Shown in pieces: positions 1 through 7,127 of a stretch of 64,000 bases of DNA. Below the pieces are notes generated by a model. That model was given only the letters and a program-made list of their open reading frames with translations, was not told the DNA's origin and searched no databases. Every line of letters starts with the position of its first letter. Position 1 is the first letter of the stretch. The translations under genes were made by a program, and so were the position numbers. Origin of the DNA: Clavibacter sp. VKM Ac-2872. Its GTDB lineage: Bacteria; Actinomycetota; Actinomycetes; Actinomycetales; Microbacteriaceae. The stretch is taken from assembly GCF_015351105.1 (NCBI RefSeq), contig NZ_JADKRR010000001.1, positions 186,001-250,000 on the forward strand, in the 5' to 3' direction.

Positions 1-483
1 CTCGTGTCGACGCTGTTCGCGAAGTCCGACCGCATGACGCTGATCCTCGTCAGCTGCTTCGGCTTCGCCATCTTCACCGCGGGCCTCGGCCTCAGCCCGA
101 ACCTCTGGGTGTTCTACGGCTTCATGTTCGCGATCGGCCTGTTCGTGCCGCTGTTCTCGGCGCCGTTCATGACGCTCGTGCAGGAGACGGTCGCGCCCGA
201 GATGCACGGCCGCGTCTTCAGCTACGTCGGCATCGTCATGGCGCTCGCGACCCCGATCGGCGCGGTCGCGTTCGGCCCGCTCGCCGACGTGTTCCGCGTG
301 CAGGAGCTGCTGGTGGCGGCGGGGATCATCACGGTCGTCGTGATCACGGTCGCCATCTCCCTGCCGTCCGGCCGCGCCGCGATCCGTTTGGTGCGCGCGA
401 AGAAGGCGGAGGCGGTGCAGTCCACCGCTTCCGAAGCCTCGCTCACCGCGGTGGACCCTCCGCCTACGGCCCCGGTCGCCTAG
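1..483 (+). CDS. MFS transporter, C-terminal part (5' end outside window)
   Basis: The reading frame is open from the first base and ends at a TAG, so only the last 160 residues of a major facilitator superfamily protein are present. About four hydrophobic helices are visible, with small residues and charged cytoplasmic loops between them. The segment with FMFAIGLFVPLFSAPFMTLVQ followed by VAPEMHGRVFSYV is typical of the second half of MFS_3-type permeases, where a conserved loop of the form P.E.RGRV follows the eighth helix. The tail is hydrophilic and rich in Ala, Pro and Thr and presumably lies in the cytoplasm. The substrate cannot be told from this part; MFS_3 members are often drug or macrolide exporters. 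The next gene is convergent. Confidence 0.85.
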   Translation, partial: LVSTLFAKSDRMTLILVSCFGFAIFTAGLGLSPNLWVFYGFMFAIGLFVPLFSAPFMTLVQETVAPEMHGRVFSYVGIVMALATPIGAVAFGPLADVFRVQELLVAAGIITVVVITVAISLPSGRAAIRLVRAKKAEAVQSTASEASLTAVDPPPTAPVA

Positions 484-585
484 CCATTTCCTCGCGCTGA
501 CGTGCAGCTAGACCGGCCGTAGTGCCGCGTCGCGCCATAAATTTCGTTCTGCGTGAAAGGCGAGTCGCATTCACGAGCGGAGGCC

Positions 586-623
586 GGGAGGGCGCAGTCG
601 TCGTGACGGCGGCTGCGCCTCCC
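586..623. terminator. Hairpin between two convergent genes
   Basis: Inverted repeat with arms GGGAGGGCGCAG (586-597) and CTGCGCCTCCC (613-623), one bulged base and a 15-base loop. It lies between the end of the MFS gene and the end of the leftward secreted-protein gene. There is no good U-run, as is common in GC-rich actinobacteria. The rest of the 484-697 gap shows no gene I can support. Confidence 0.4.
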
Positions 624-697
624 TTGGTCGTCGAGCTGGGAGAGTCCAGACCATCCCGGGGCGTGTGGACGTCAGTCAGGCATTCGCCGGCAGAGGA

Positions 698-1588
698 TCA
701 CTGCCCACCGGAAAGCGCAAGCGCATAGCTGGCGGGCTCACGTGCCTCATCGGATTCGCTCGTCGGGCGGGTGCCTGCTGCGCCGAAGGTGGTGATCTGA
801 TCTTCTGCGCGCTCGCCGACTCTGGTGTCAACGAACAGGTCATGTCCGATGTTGCGCAGGCCATCGACGGACGCGATATCCGCCTCGTGTGCGTCGTCCG
901 TGAGGATGAATTGATGAGTCTCGACGGCGCCATCCGCTTCTGGGATGCTGTTTCGGACGGAGATCGCGCGCTGAGAGAAGCTGCTGTTAGACGCCCGGGC
1001 GGATGTGACGTAGTCCTCCTCGGAGCCGCCGGAGGTGAATAGGAAAGTGTCTGAAGCGTTAGACGCCCTCCATAGCTGCACTCCTTCATACTGACCGATT
1101 GCGACCAGGTCATCCTTCGAGAGATTCGACGCGGAAGCAACATGCAGTAAGGCGGAGTTCGGGACGACAGTGTTTTCGACGCGGCCCTCAGTGGCTGTGG
1201 ATTCTTCGATGACATCACTGCGGATCCGTCCTACATCCAAGGCAGCGGCCTTGGCGTTATGGCTGGCGGTCTCCCCTGGCGACTTCCACTTGAACGCACC
1301 CTTCCGGTAGTTCCGGGTGTCGTAGATCGTGGCCTCATAGCTCCAGGCATTCGTAGTGGCTGTGCCGAGCCATACTTGTATGTTAGCCAACCCGGTTATC
1401 GTCTCCTCGGTGAATCCTGCCGTGATCCCGGTGCGGCTTTGATGCACTGTCCCCTCTGTATAGATGACATCAGGAGCCGCACTTCCGTCGAAGAAGGTCG
1501 CGGTCGCAGCTTGCGCTGGCGTCGCGACAGTCATCGCCAACGCAGTAGGGGATACAAATGATGCTATGGCGATTTGCTTTCTTTTCAT
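698..1588 (-). CDS. Putative secreted protein of unknown function, AT-rich
   Basis: A 296-residue protein beginning MKRKQIAIASF, with a basic N-terminus, a hydrophobic stretch and an APAQA-A signal peptidase I site near residue 28. I chose this ATG over one 15 codons upstream because AAAGGA lies about 8 bases before it and the signal peptide starts there. The mature part is hydrophilic, rich in Ser, Thr and Asn, and has no Cys in the mature part and no motif I recognise. Its composition is clearly less GC-rich than any other gene in the window and it uses A/T-ending codons freely, which suggests recent acquisition or relaxed selection. The flanking spacers are also relatively AT-rich. The function is unknown; by export it acts outside the cytoplasm. 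Confidence 0.6.
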   Translation of the reverse strand: MKRKQIAIASFVSPTALAMTVATPAQAATATFFDGSAAPDVIYTEGTVHQSRTGITAGFTEETITGLANIQVWLGTATTNAWSYEATIYDTRNYRKGAFKWKSPGETASHNAKAAALDVGRIRSDVIEESTATEGRVENTVVPNSALLHVASASNLSKDDLVAIGQYEGVQLWRASNASDTFLFTSGGSEEDYVTSARASNSSFSQRAISVRNSIPEADGAVETHQFILTDDAHEADIASVDGLRNIGHDLFVDTRVGERAEDQITTFGAAGTRPTSESDEAREPASYALALSGGQ

Positions 1589-1707
1589 CAGATGGTTCCT
1601 TTCGTTGGTGTCTCTTTTGGAAGAGAACTTCATGGTTCATCTCGCCGGAACGATCCCACATTCGAAGCAGGCGAAGTAACAGAACGAAACACGACGCTGT
1701 CGCGGCA

Positions 1708-1730
1708 TTGCCGCTGGTGGTCAGCGGCAA
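1708..1730. repeat. Perfect 9-bp inverted repeat in a gene-poor spacer
   Basis: Arms TTGCCGCTG (1708-1716) and CAGCGGCAA (1722-1730) around a 5-base loop, followed by a smaller CCCGC/GCGGG hairpin near 1739-1753. They sit in the 1589-1841 stretch between the secreted-protein start and the next small gene. They could be an operator, a terminator or a processed-RNA stem; nothing adjacent decides. I see no convincing gene elsewhere in this stretch. Confidence 0.4.
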
Positions 1731-1841
1731 GATGGAGACCCGCCATGAGCGGGCAATGTCCTCGTAGGAGGAGATGCCGAGGTCCCGTGCGCAATATCTG
1801 TGCGTGGGGAATTAGGCCGATGAGTGAGGAGCGATGACGTG

Positions 1842-2030
1842 ATGGGATTCAATGGACGACTCTCGGCCGCCCTGGCGGAAGCGCAGGCGCGGCGTCAGCG
1901 AGCCGAGAGTGGCCGTGCTCCCGATGACAGCAGGGGTGCTCGACCAGATGCCTTCGACGGGCACGCGACCCCGCTGCCGCCGTACGAGAAGGTCGCACGG
2001 AGAAGACACTGGTGGCAGAGGCGGCCCTGA
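1842..2030 (+). CDS. Small hypothetical protein (62 aa)
   Basis: A short frame starting MGFNGRLSAALAEA with GAGGAG about 12 bases upstream. The N-terminal half is an Ala/Arg-rich amphipathic helix, the middle is Pro/Asp-rich and the tail ends WWQRRP. Third codon positions are mostly G or C, as in real genes here, but the protein is too short and too biased in composition to be sure. An overlapping frame on the opposite strand looks less protein-like. It may be a small basic protein of the kind often left unannotated in Microbacteriaceae. Confidence 0.35.
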   Translation: MGFNGRLSAALAEAQARRQRAESGRAPDDSRGARPDAFDGHATPLPPYEKVARRRHWWQRRP

Positions 2031-2129
2031 GCGGCCTCGAGCGATGAAGCCGTGATCCGCCTCGAGTGATGCTGAGGTGAAGGCGGCGTTCGGGCCGCGC
2101 GAAGGGGGCTGACGTCCGGGTCCTAGCGC

Positions 2130-2633
2130 CTAGCAGCCCGCGGCGGCTGTCGGCCTCTCCCCGAGCTCCTCCGCGTACGCGGCAACTGCGCACCCGTACT
2201 CGGGCAGCGTCGGCGCGAGCCGGCGCAGCGCCACGGCCAGCGCCTCCGTCGGGCGTCCGGCGTCGTGCAGCGCGAGCGCGAGGAAGGCATCGCGGCCGGG
2301 GGCGTGCGCGTCGTCGGGCAGGGCCTCGAGCAGCGCGACCGCCTCGGCCGCCTCGCCGACGTTGCGCAGGGAGCTCGCGAGCTGGATCACCGCGAACGGC
2401 CGGTGCTCCGCGTCCAGCCCGCCGGCGATCGCCGCGCGGTACAGCGGCACGGCCTCCGCCTCGCGGCCCACGAAGTCGTGCGCGCTGGCCAGCTCGTAGA
2501 GCGCCCGCGGATCGTCGGCCGGACGCTCGGCGACCAGCGCGCGCATCCCGGCGACGGTCTCGTCCGCGCGCTCGTCGTCGGCGCCCGCCCAGAAGGCGGC
2601 TACCCGGGCGTCCCAGTCGTCGTGGTGATCCAT
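2130..2633 (-). CDS. Tetratricopeptide-repeat protein
   Basis: A 167-residue soluble, Ala/Glu-rich, all-helical protein. It contains about three TPR-like helix pairs (near residues 40-70, 75-105 and 110-140), with recurring patterns such as YELASAHDFVGREAEAVPLYRAAI and the final DAGRPTEALAVAL. This matches the small one-domain TPR family (TPR_5 type) common in actinobacteria, thought to serve as protein-interaction scaffolds. The start is ATG with no ribosome site; a CAGGCT hexamer ends exactly 6 bases before it, so the transcript is probably leaderless. It lies just downstream of the LacI gene on the same strand, but its own promoter suggests separate control. The partner is unknown. Confidence 0.7.
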   Translation of the reverse strand: MDHHDDWDARVAAFWAGADDERADETVAGMRALVAERPADDPRALYELASAHDFVGREAEAVPLYRAAIAGGLDAEHRPFAVIQLASSLRNVGEAAEAVALLEALPDDAHAPGRDAFLALALHDAGRPTEALAVALRRLAPTLPEYGCAVAAYAEELGERPTAAAGC

Positions 2634-2639
2634 GCGCCC

Positions 2640-2645
2640 AGCCTG
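2640..2645 (-). promoter_or_regulatory. Candidate -10 hexamer for leaderless TPR gene
   Basis: CAGGCT on the minus strand with six bases (GGGCGC) between it and the ATG, the spacing expected if transcription starts at the start codon. Confidence 0.4.
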
Positions 2646-2661
2646 GCAGGGCGACCGCGGG

Positions 2662-3672
2662 TCAGCGGCGGCGTGCGGGCGGCGGCCCCGTCGTCGCCCG
2701 GCGCACGAGCCGCGTCGGCAGCTGCACGCGCATCGCCTCCGGCTCGGTGCCCGCCATCAGCGACATGAGCAGATCCACCGCGGTGGTGCCGAGGCGCTGC
2801 ATCGGCTGGCGGATCGTGGTGAGCGGCGGCGTCATCTGCGAGGCCTCCGGGATGTCGTCGAAGCCGATGACGGAGAGGTCCTCGGGCACGCGGATCCCGA
2901 GCTCGGCCGCCACCTGCAGGATCGCGATGCCCGAGAGGTCGTTGGCGGCGAAGATCGCGGTCGGCCGGTCCGGCATCGACAGCAGGCCGCGCGCCGGCTC
3001 CCGCGCGGCTGCCGTGAGGAACAGTCCCGCGCGCACGAGCGCCGGGTCGAACGCGATCCCGGCGTCCTGCAGGGCGCGCCGGTAGCCGGCCTCGCGCAGG
3101 CTCGCGGAGCGGAGGTCGGGGCGGCCCGCGAGGAACCCGATCCGCCGGTGCCCGAGCTCGAGCAGGTGCCGCGTCGCCTGGAGCGCGCCGCCCAGGCTGT
3201 CGGACTCGACGCTCGGCAGGTCGGCGGGCCCGGTGTGCGGGTCGATGGACACGACGGGGATCTCGGTCTGCGCCGTCACGACCGTGGGCGTCACCATGAT
3301 CGCGCCGTCGATGAGGGTGCCGCTCAACCGGCTGAGCGACCGGCGCTCCCAGCCCGTGTTGTCCACCTGCCGGGATCCGCTGTAGGCCAGGAGGTCGTAG
3401 CGCGAGCTCCGGAGGGCCGCGCCCACGCCCTTGAGGATCTCCGCGCTGAACGGCTCGAAGCCCGCCACCAGCACGCCGATCACGCCCGTGCGATGGGAGC
3501 GCATGCTGCTCGCCACGAGGCTCGACTCGTAGCCCAGGCGCTCGACGACCTCCATCACGCGGCTCGACGTCTCGGCCGAGATCCCGTATCGCCCGTTGAC
3601 CGCCTTGGAGACGGTGGACACCGAGACGCCGGCGGCCGCGGCGACGTCGTGGATGGTGGGGCGGCGGGACAT
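2662..3672 (-). CDS. LacI-family transcriptional regulator of the adjacent sugar ABC operon
   Basis: A 336-residue repressor. The N-terminal HTH reads TIHDVAAAAGVSVSTVSKAVNG (key residues V-S-x-S-T-V-S at the recognition helix), followed by the hinge around residues 45-60. A periplasmic-binding-protein-like effector domain follows (RRIGFLAGRPDL, AIFAANDLSGIAILQ, VIGFDDIPEA and PPLTTIRQP are family-typical blocks). I prefer the ATG giving MSRRPT over a GTG three codons upstream because AGGG lies about 9 bases before it. The gene diverges from the binding-protein operon, and an AAACGTTT half-symmetric operator sits between them, so it very likely represses that operon until a sugar from plant or soil polysaccharide binds. 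The effector sugar cannot be read from sequence. Confidence 0.9.
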   Translation of the reverse strand: MSRRPTIHDVAAAAGVSVSTVSKAVNGRYGISAETSSRVMEVVERLGYESSLVASSMRSHRTGVIGVLVAGFEPFSAEILKGVGAALRSSRYDLLAYSGSRQVDNTGWERRSLSRLSGTLIDGAIMVTPTVVTAQTEIPVVSIDPHTGPADLPSVESDSLGGALQATRHLLELGHRRIGFLAGRPDLRSASLREAGYRRALQDAGIAFDPALVRAGLFLTAAAREPARGLLSMPDRPTAIFAANDLSGIAILQVAAELGIRVPEDLSVIGFDDIPEASQMTPPLTTIRQPMQRLGTTAVDLLMSLMAGTEPEAMRVQLPTRLVRRATTGPPPARRR

Positions 3673-3707
3673 GGACCGCACCCTACGCCCGGAGAAAAGG
3701 ATTTCGA

Positions 3708-3715
3708 AAACGTTT
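3708..3715. promoter_or_regulatory. LacI-type operator core (AAACGTTT)
   Basis: An 8-bp perfect palindrome with the central CG typical of LacI-family sites, in the context TCGAAAACGTTTGAC. It overlaps the proposed -35 element of the sugar-binding-protein promoter, so an occupied operator would block RNA polymerase. Confidence 0.6.
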
Positions 3716-3742
3716 GACGAAGCCCGGAGCGCGACCGAGACT
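3714..3742 (+). promoter_or_regulatory. Candidate promoter of the sugar ABC operon
   Basis: TTGACG (3714-3719) and GAGACT (3737-3742) are 17 bases apart. The implied leader is about 150 bases and includes three tandem 8-mers (CGACGACG, CGACGACG, CGATGACG at 3763-3786). The -35 overlaps the LacI operator. The -10 is a weak match. Confidence 0.4.
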
Positions 3743-3896
3743 GGCCCGACCGGCCCCCGTCACGACGACGCGACGACGCGATGACGCGACACGGGACCGG
3801 TTCGAGTCGCACCCCACAGCGCCAGGCACGCGGCTCGTGCACGTCCACCCCCGACACCCGCCAGGGTGCGCTCAAAGAAGAGACAGGTAGAACGAC

Positions 3897-5189
3897 ATGA
3901 AGGCACGGAAGATCCTCACGGGATCCGCGGCCCTGCTCGTGGGGGCCCTCGCCCTCGCCGGCTGCAGCGGCAGCGGTTCCGGCAACGGCGACGACGGCGG
4001 CCCCGTCGAGATGACGCTGTGGCACAACTCCACCACCGGCCCGGGCAAGGCGTTCTGGGACAAGACGACGGCCGACTTCAACGCGTCCCACCCCGGCGTC
4101 ACGGTCACGCCCACGTCGATCCAGAACGAGGACCTCGACGGCAAGCTCCAGACCGCGCTCAACTCGGGCGACGCGCCCGACATCTTCCTGCAGCGCGGCG
4201 GCGGCAAGCTCGCGGCCACGGTCGCGGCGGGGCAGATCATGGACATCACCGACGGCATCTCCGCCGACGTGAAGGCCGGGATCGCCCAGAGCGCGTTCGA
4301 CGCGAACTCCATCGACGGCAAGGCGTACGCCATGCCCGTCGCCGTGCTCCCCAGCGGCATCTTCTACAGCCAGGACCTCTTCACGGCGGCCGGCATCACG
4401 GAGACGCCGAAGACGATGGACGAGCTGAACGCGGACGTCGAGAAGCTCAAGGCCACGGGCGTCGCCCCCATCGCGCTCGGCGCGAAGGACGCGTGGCCCG
4501 CCGCGCACTGGTTCTTCAACTTCGCGCTCCGCGAGTGCAGCTCCGCGACGCTCGAGCAGGCCGCCAAGGACAAGGACTTCAGCGACGACTGCTGGATCAA
4601 GGCGGGCCAGGACGTCCAGGACCTCGTGGGCACGAACCCCTTCAACGACGGCTTCCTCACCACCGCGGCGCAGCAGGGCGCGGGCAGCTCCGCCGGCCTC
4701 ATCGCCAACCACCAGGCGGCCATGGAGCTCATGGGCGCCTGGGACCCGGGAGTCATCGCGGGCCTGACCCCGGATTCGAAGCCGCTGGCCGACCTGTCCT
4801 GGTTCCCCTTCCCGGAGATCTCCGGCGGACAGGGGCAGCCCGGCTCCATGATGGGCGGCATCGACGGCTACTCCTGCAAGGCGGACGCGCCCAAGGTGTG
4901 CGTCGACTTCCTCAACTACATCGGCACCGCCGACGTGCAGAAGGAGTACTACGCGGCCTTCAACGCCCCGCCCGTGAACACCGAGGCGCAGAGCGCGGTC
5001 ACCGAGCCGTACCTGCAGGAGATCATCAAGGCCTACAACGACGCGCCCTACGTGTCGCAGTGGCTCGACACCGTCTACGGCCTGAACGTCGGCAACGCGA
5101 TGAACGTCGGCGTGGTCGACCTCATGGCGGGCGGCGGCAGCCCGGAGAAGCTCATCCAGACCGTCTCCGACGCGGCCAAGAAGGCCTAG
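3897..5189 (+). CDS. Sugar ABC transporter substrate-binding lipoprotein
   Basis: A 430-residue family 1 extracellular solute-binding protein. The signal peptide ends in lipobox LALAGC, so the mature protein is anchored by lipid at Cys23. A Ser/Gly linker follows, then the core: EMTLWHNSTTGPG at the start, LNSGDAPDIFLQRGGG, MDELNADVEKLKATG, and a W-rich C-terminal half. It captures an oligosaccharide or sugar at the outer membrane surface face and hands it to the two permeases downstream. The spacing to the first permease is 10 bases and no ATPase gene follows. The GH3 enzyme at the operon's end suggests a beta-linked glucoside or xyloside, which is inference from context only. Confidence 0.9.
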   Translation: MKARKILTGSAALLVGALALAGCSGSGSGNGDDGGPVEMTLWHNSTTGPGKAFWDKTTADFNASHPGVTVTPTSIQNEDLDGKLQTALNSGDAPDIFLQRGGGKLAATVAAGQIMDITDGISADVKAGIAQSAFDANSIDGKAYAMPVAVLPSGIFYSQDLFTAAGITETPKTMDELNADVEKLKATGVAPIALGAKDAWPAAHWFFNFALRECSSATLEQAAKDKDFSDDCWIKAGQDVQDLVGTNPFNDGFLTTAAQQGAGSSAGLIANHQAAMELMGAWDPGVIAGLTPDSKPLADLSWFPFPEISGGQGQPGSMMGGIDGYSCKADAPKVCVDFLNYIGTADVQKEYYAAFNAPPVNTEAQSAVTEPYLQEIIKAYNDAPYVSQWLDTVYGLNVGNAMNVGVVDLMAGGGSPEKLIQTVSDAAKKA

Positions 5190-5199
5190 GCGCACCGAC

Positions 5200-6225
5200 A
5201 TGGCACTCCGCGAGAGCTCGCTCGACGAGCAGCGTCCCGCGGCTGATCCTGCACACCCCGAGGGCGGCGTCGCGACGACGCCGCCCTCGGCGGTTCGTGC
5301 GCGACGCCGCGGCCTCGGCTGGTCCGGTCGCCTCGAGGTCCTGATCCTCGTCGGCCCGGCCCTCCTCTTCTTCCTCGGCTTCGTCATCTACCCCGTGGTG
5401 ATGGCGGCCTACTACGGCTTCTTCAGCTGGCAGGGCTTCGGCCCGCCCACGGTGTTCGTGGGCTTCCGCAACTACATCACGATCCTCCAGGACCCCACGT
5501 TCCACGAGGCGCTGATGCACAACGCCGTGATCGTGGTGCTGTCGCTCGTGCTCCAGGGCCCGGTCGCGATCCTCGTGGCGCTCCTGCTGAACCGGAAGCT
5601 GCGCGGCCAGTCGATCATCCGCGTGCTCATCTTCGTGCCGTACGTGATCTCCGAGGTCGTCGTCGGCACCGGCTGGAGCCTCATGCTCCAGGGCTCCGGC
5701 GCGCTCAACGGCTTCCTCGCGAACATCGGCCTGGCCGACCTCCAGCAGGACTGGCTCGCGAACCCCGACATCGCCATCTGGTCACTGATGACGATCATCA
5801 CGTGGAAGTACATCGGCTTCGCGGTGATCCTCTTCCTCGCCGGCCTCCAGGGCATCCCCGAGGAGCTCTCCGAGGCGGCCGCCATCGACGGCGCGTCGTA
5901 CTGGCAGATCCAGCGGCGCATCACGCTGCCGCTGCTCGCGCCGACGCTGCGCATCTGGGCGTTCCTGTCGATCATCGGCTCGCTGCAGCTGTTCGACCTC
6001 GTCTACATCATCTGGGGCCAGTACATCTCGGCCACCGCGGGCACCTCGACCATGGCCACGTACCTCGTGGCCAACGGACGCGGATCCGGCAACTACGGGT
6101 ACGGCAACGCCGTCGCCGTGGTGCTGTTCCTCATCTCCCTGGTCGTCGCGCTCGTCTACCAGCGATTCGTGCTCAACCGCGACACCGCCGGCGCCCTCAC
6201 GGGTGCGGGAAGGAAGAAGAAGTGA
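5200..6225 (+). CDS. Sugar ABC transporter permease (MalF/UgpA type)
   Basis: A 341-residue inner-membrane protein with six or so predicted helices. The first starts around residue 50 after a hydrophilic, Arg-rich N-terminus. The permease signature is clear near residue 225 (EAAAIDGASYWQIQRRITLPLL, the EAA loop that docks on the ATPase). It forms a heterodimer with the next gene product, which starts on an overlapping GTGA. The C-terminus is basic (AGRKKK). Confidence 0.9.
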   Translation: MALRESSLDEQRPAADPAHPEGGVATTPPSAVRARRRGLGWSGRLEVLILVGPALLFFLGFVIYPVVMAAYYGFFSWQGFGPPTVFVGFRNYITILQDPTFHEALMHNAVIVVLSLVLQGPVAILVALLLNRKLRGQSIIRVLIFVPYVISEVVVGTGWSLMLQGSGALNGFLANIGLADLQQDWLANPDIAIWSLMTIITWKYIGFAVILFLAGLQGIPEELSEAAAIDGASYWQIQRRITLPLLAPTLRIWAFLSIIGSLQLFDLVYIIWGQYISATAGTSTMATYLVANGRGSGNYGYGNAVAVVLFLISLVVALVYQRFVLNRDTAGALTGAGRKKK

Positions 6226-7127
6226 GCACCATCACCGCGGCTCCGCGCGACGCGGACCTGGATCCCACCTCCTCGGCCAAGACGCCGAAGCCCACGCGGG
6301 CGAAGGCGCCCGGCCAGGGCAACAACCCCATCCCGTACCTCGTCGCGGTCGTGCTGATCGCCCTGATGCTGACGCCGGTGGCGTACATCATCCTGGGCGG
6401 GTTCCGCACGAACGCGCAGATCACGACCGACCCGGCGGGCTTCCCGTCGCCGTTCCAGATCCAGAACTACCTCGACGTGCTCGGGGGCTCGATGTTCTGG
6501 CGGCAGGTGGGCAACTCGGTCATCGCGGCCGTGGGCACCACGGTCGGCGCGGTCGTGCTCGGCCTCATGGCGAGCTACGTGCTGGCGCGCTACACGTTCG
6601 TCGGCCGGGGAGCGCTCTACGCGCTGTTCGCGTCGGGGCTCATGTTCCCGATCACCGTGGCGATCACGCCGCTCTACATCGTGATCCGCTCGCTGGGCCT
6701 CACGAACTCGCTGCCGGGGATCATCCTCCCGCAGATCGCGTTCGCGCTCCCGACGACGATCATCATCCTGGTGCCGTTCCTGCGGGCCATCCCGGACGAG
6801 ATCCAGGAGGCCGCGTTCATCGACGGGTGCAGCCGCATCGGGTTCTTCTTCCGCATGGTCGTGCGGCTGTCGATGCCGGGCGTCATCACGGTGGGCATCC
6901 TCGCGTTCATCGGCAGCTGGAACAGCTACCTGCTCCCGCTGTTCCTCCTGAGCGACGCGTCGAACTACACGCTGCCGCTCGGCGTGCAGTCGTTCTCGTC
7001 GCAGTACTCCGTCGACACGGCGAAGGTGCTCGCGTTCACGTCGCTGTCGATGATCCCCGCGCTCATCTTCTTCTCGATCTTCGAGCGCCGCATCGTCGGC
7101 GGGCTCACCGGCGCGGTGAAGGGGTGA
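6222..7127 (+). CDS. Sugar ABC transporter permease (MalG/UgpE type)
   Basis: A 301-residue membrane protein whose GTG start overlaps the preceding stop by 4 bases, indicating translational coupling. A long hydrophilic, Ala/Pro/Lys-rich N-terminus of about 40 residues precedes the first helix (YLVAVVLIALMLTPVAYIIL). The EAA loop is EAAFIDGCSRIGFFFRMVVR and the family block GSWNSYLLPL follows. It is the second half of the translocation pore. As in many actinobacteria, energy probably comes from a shared MsiK-like ATPase encoded elsewhere. Confidence 0.9.
   Translation: MSTITAAPRDADLDPTSSAKTPKPTRAKAPGQGNNPIPYLVAVVLIALMLTPVAYIILGGFRTNAQITTDPAGFPSPFQIQNYLDVLGGSMFWRQVGNSVIAAVGTTVGAVVLGLMASYVLARYTFVGRGALYALFASGLMFPITVAITPLYIVIRSLGLTNSLPGIILPQIAFALPTTIIILVPFLRAIPDEIQEAAFIDGCSRIGFFFRMVVRLSMPGVITVGILAFIGSWNSYLLPLFLLSDASNYTLPLGVQSFSSQYSVDTAKVLAFTSLSMIPALIFFSIFERRIVGGLTGAVKG

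Noticed and set aside
3801-3825. GGTTCGAGTC resembling a tRNA T-loop
   Set aside because: No matching acceptor, D or anticodon arms can be folded around it.
3555-5387. A 610-codon minus-strand frame opposite the sugar-binding protein gene
   Set aside because: Same kind of GC-driven shadow; the plus strand has a lipobox and a family-typical fold.
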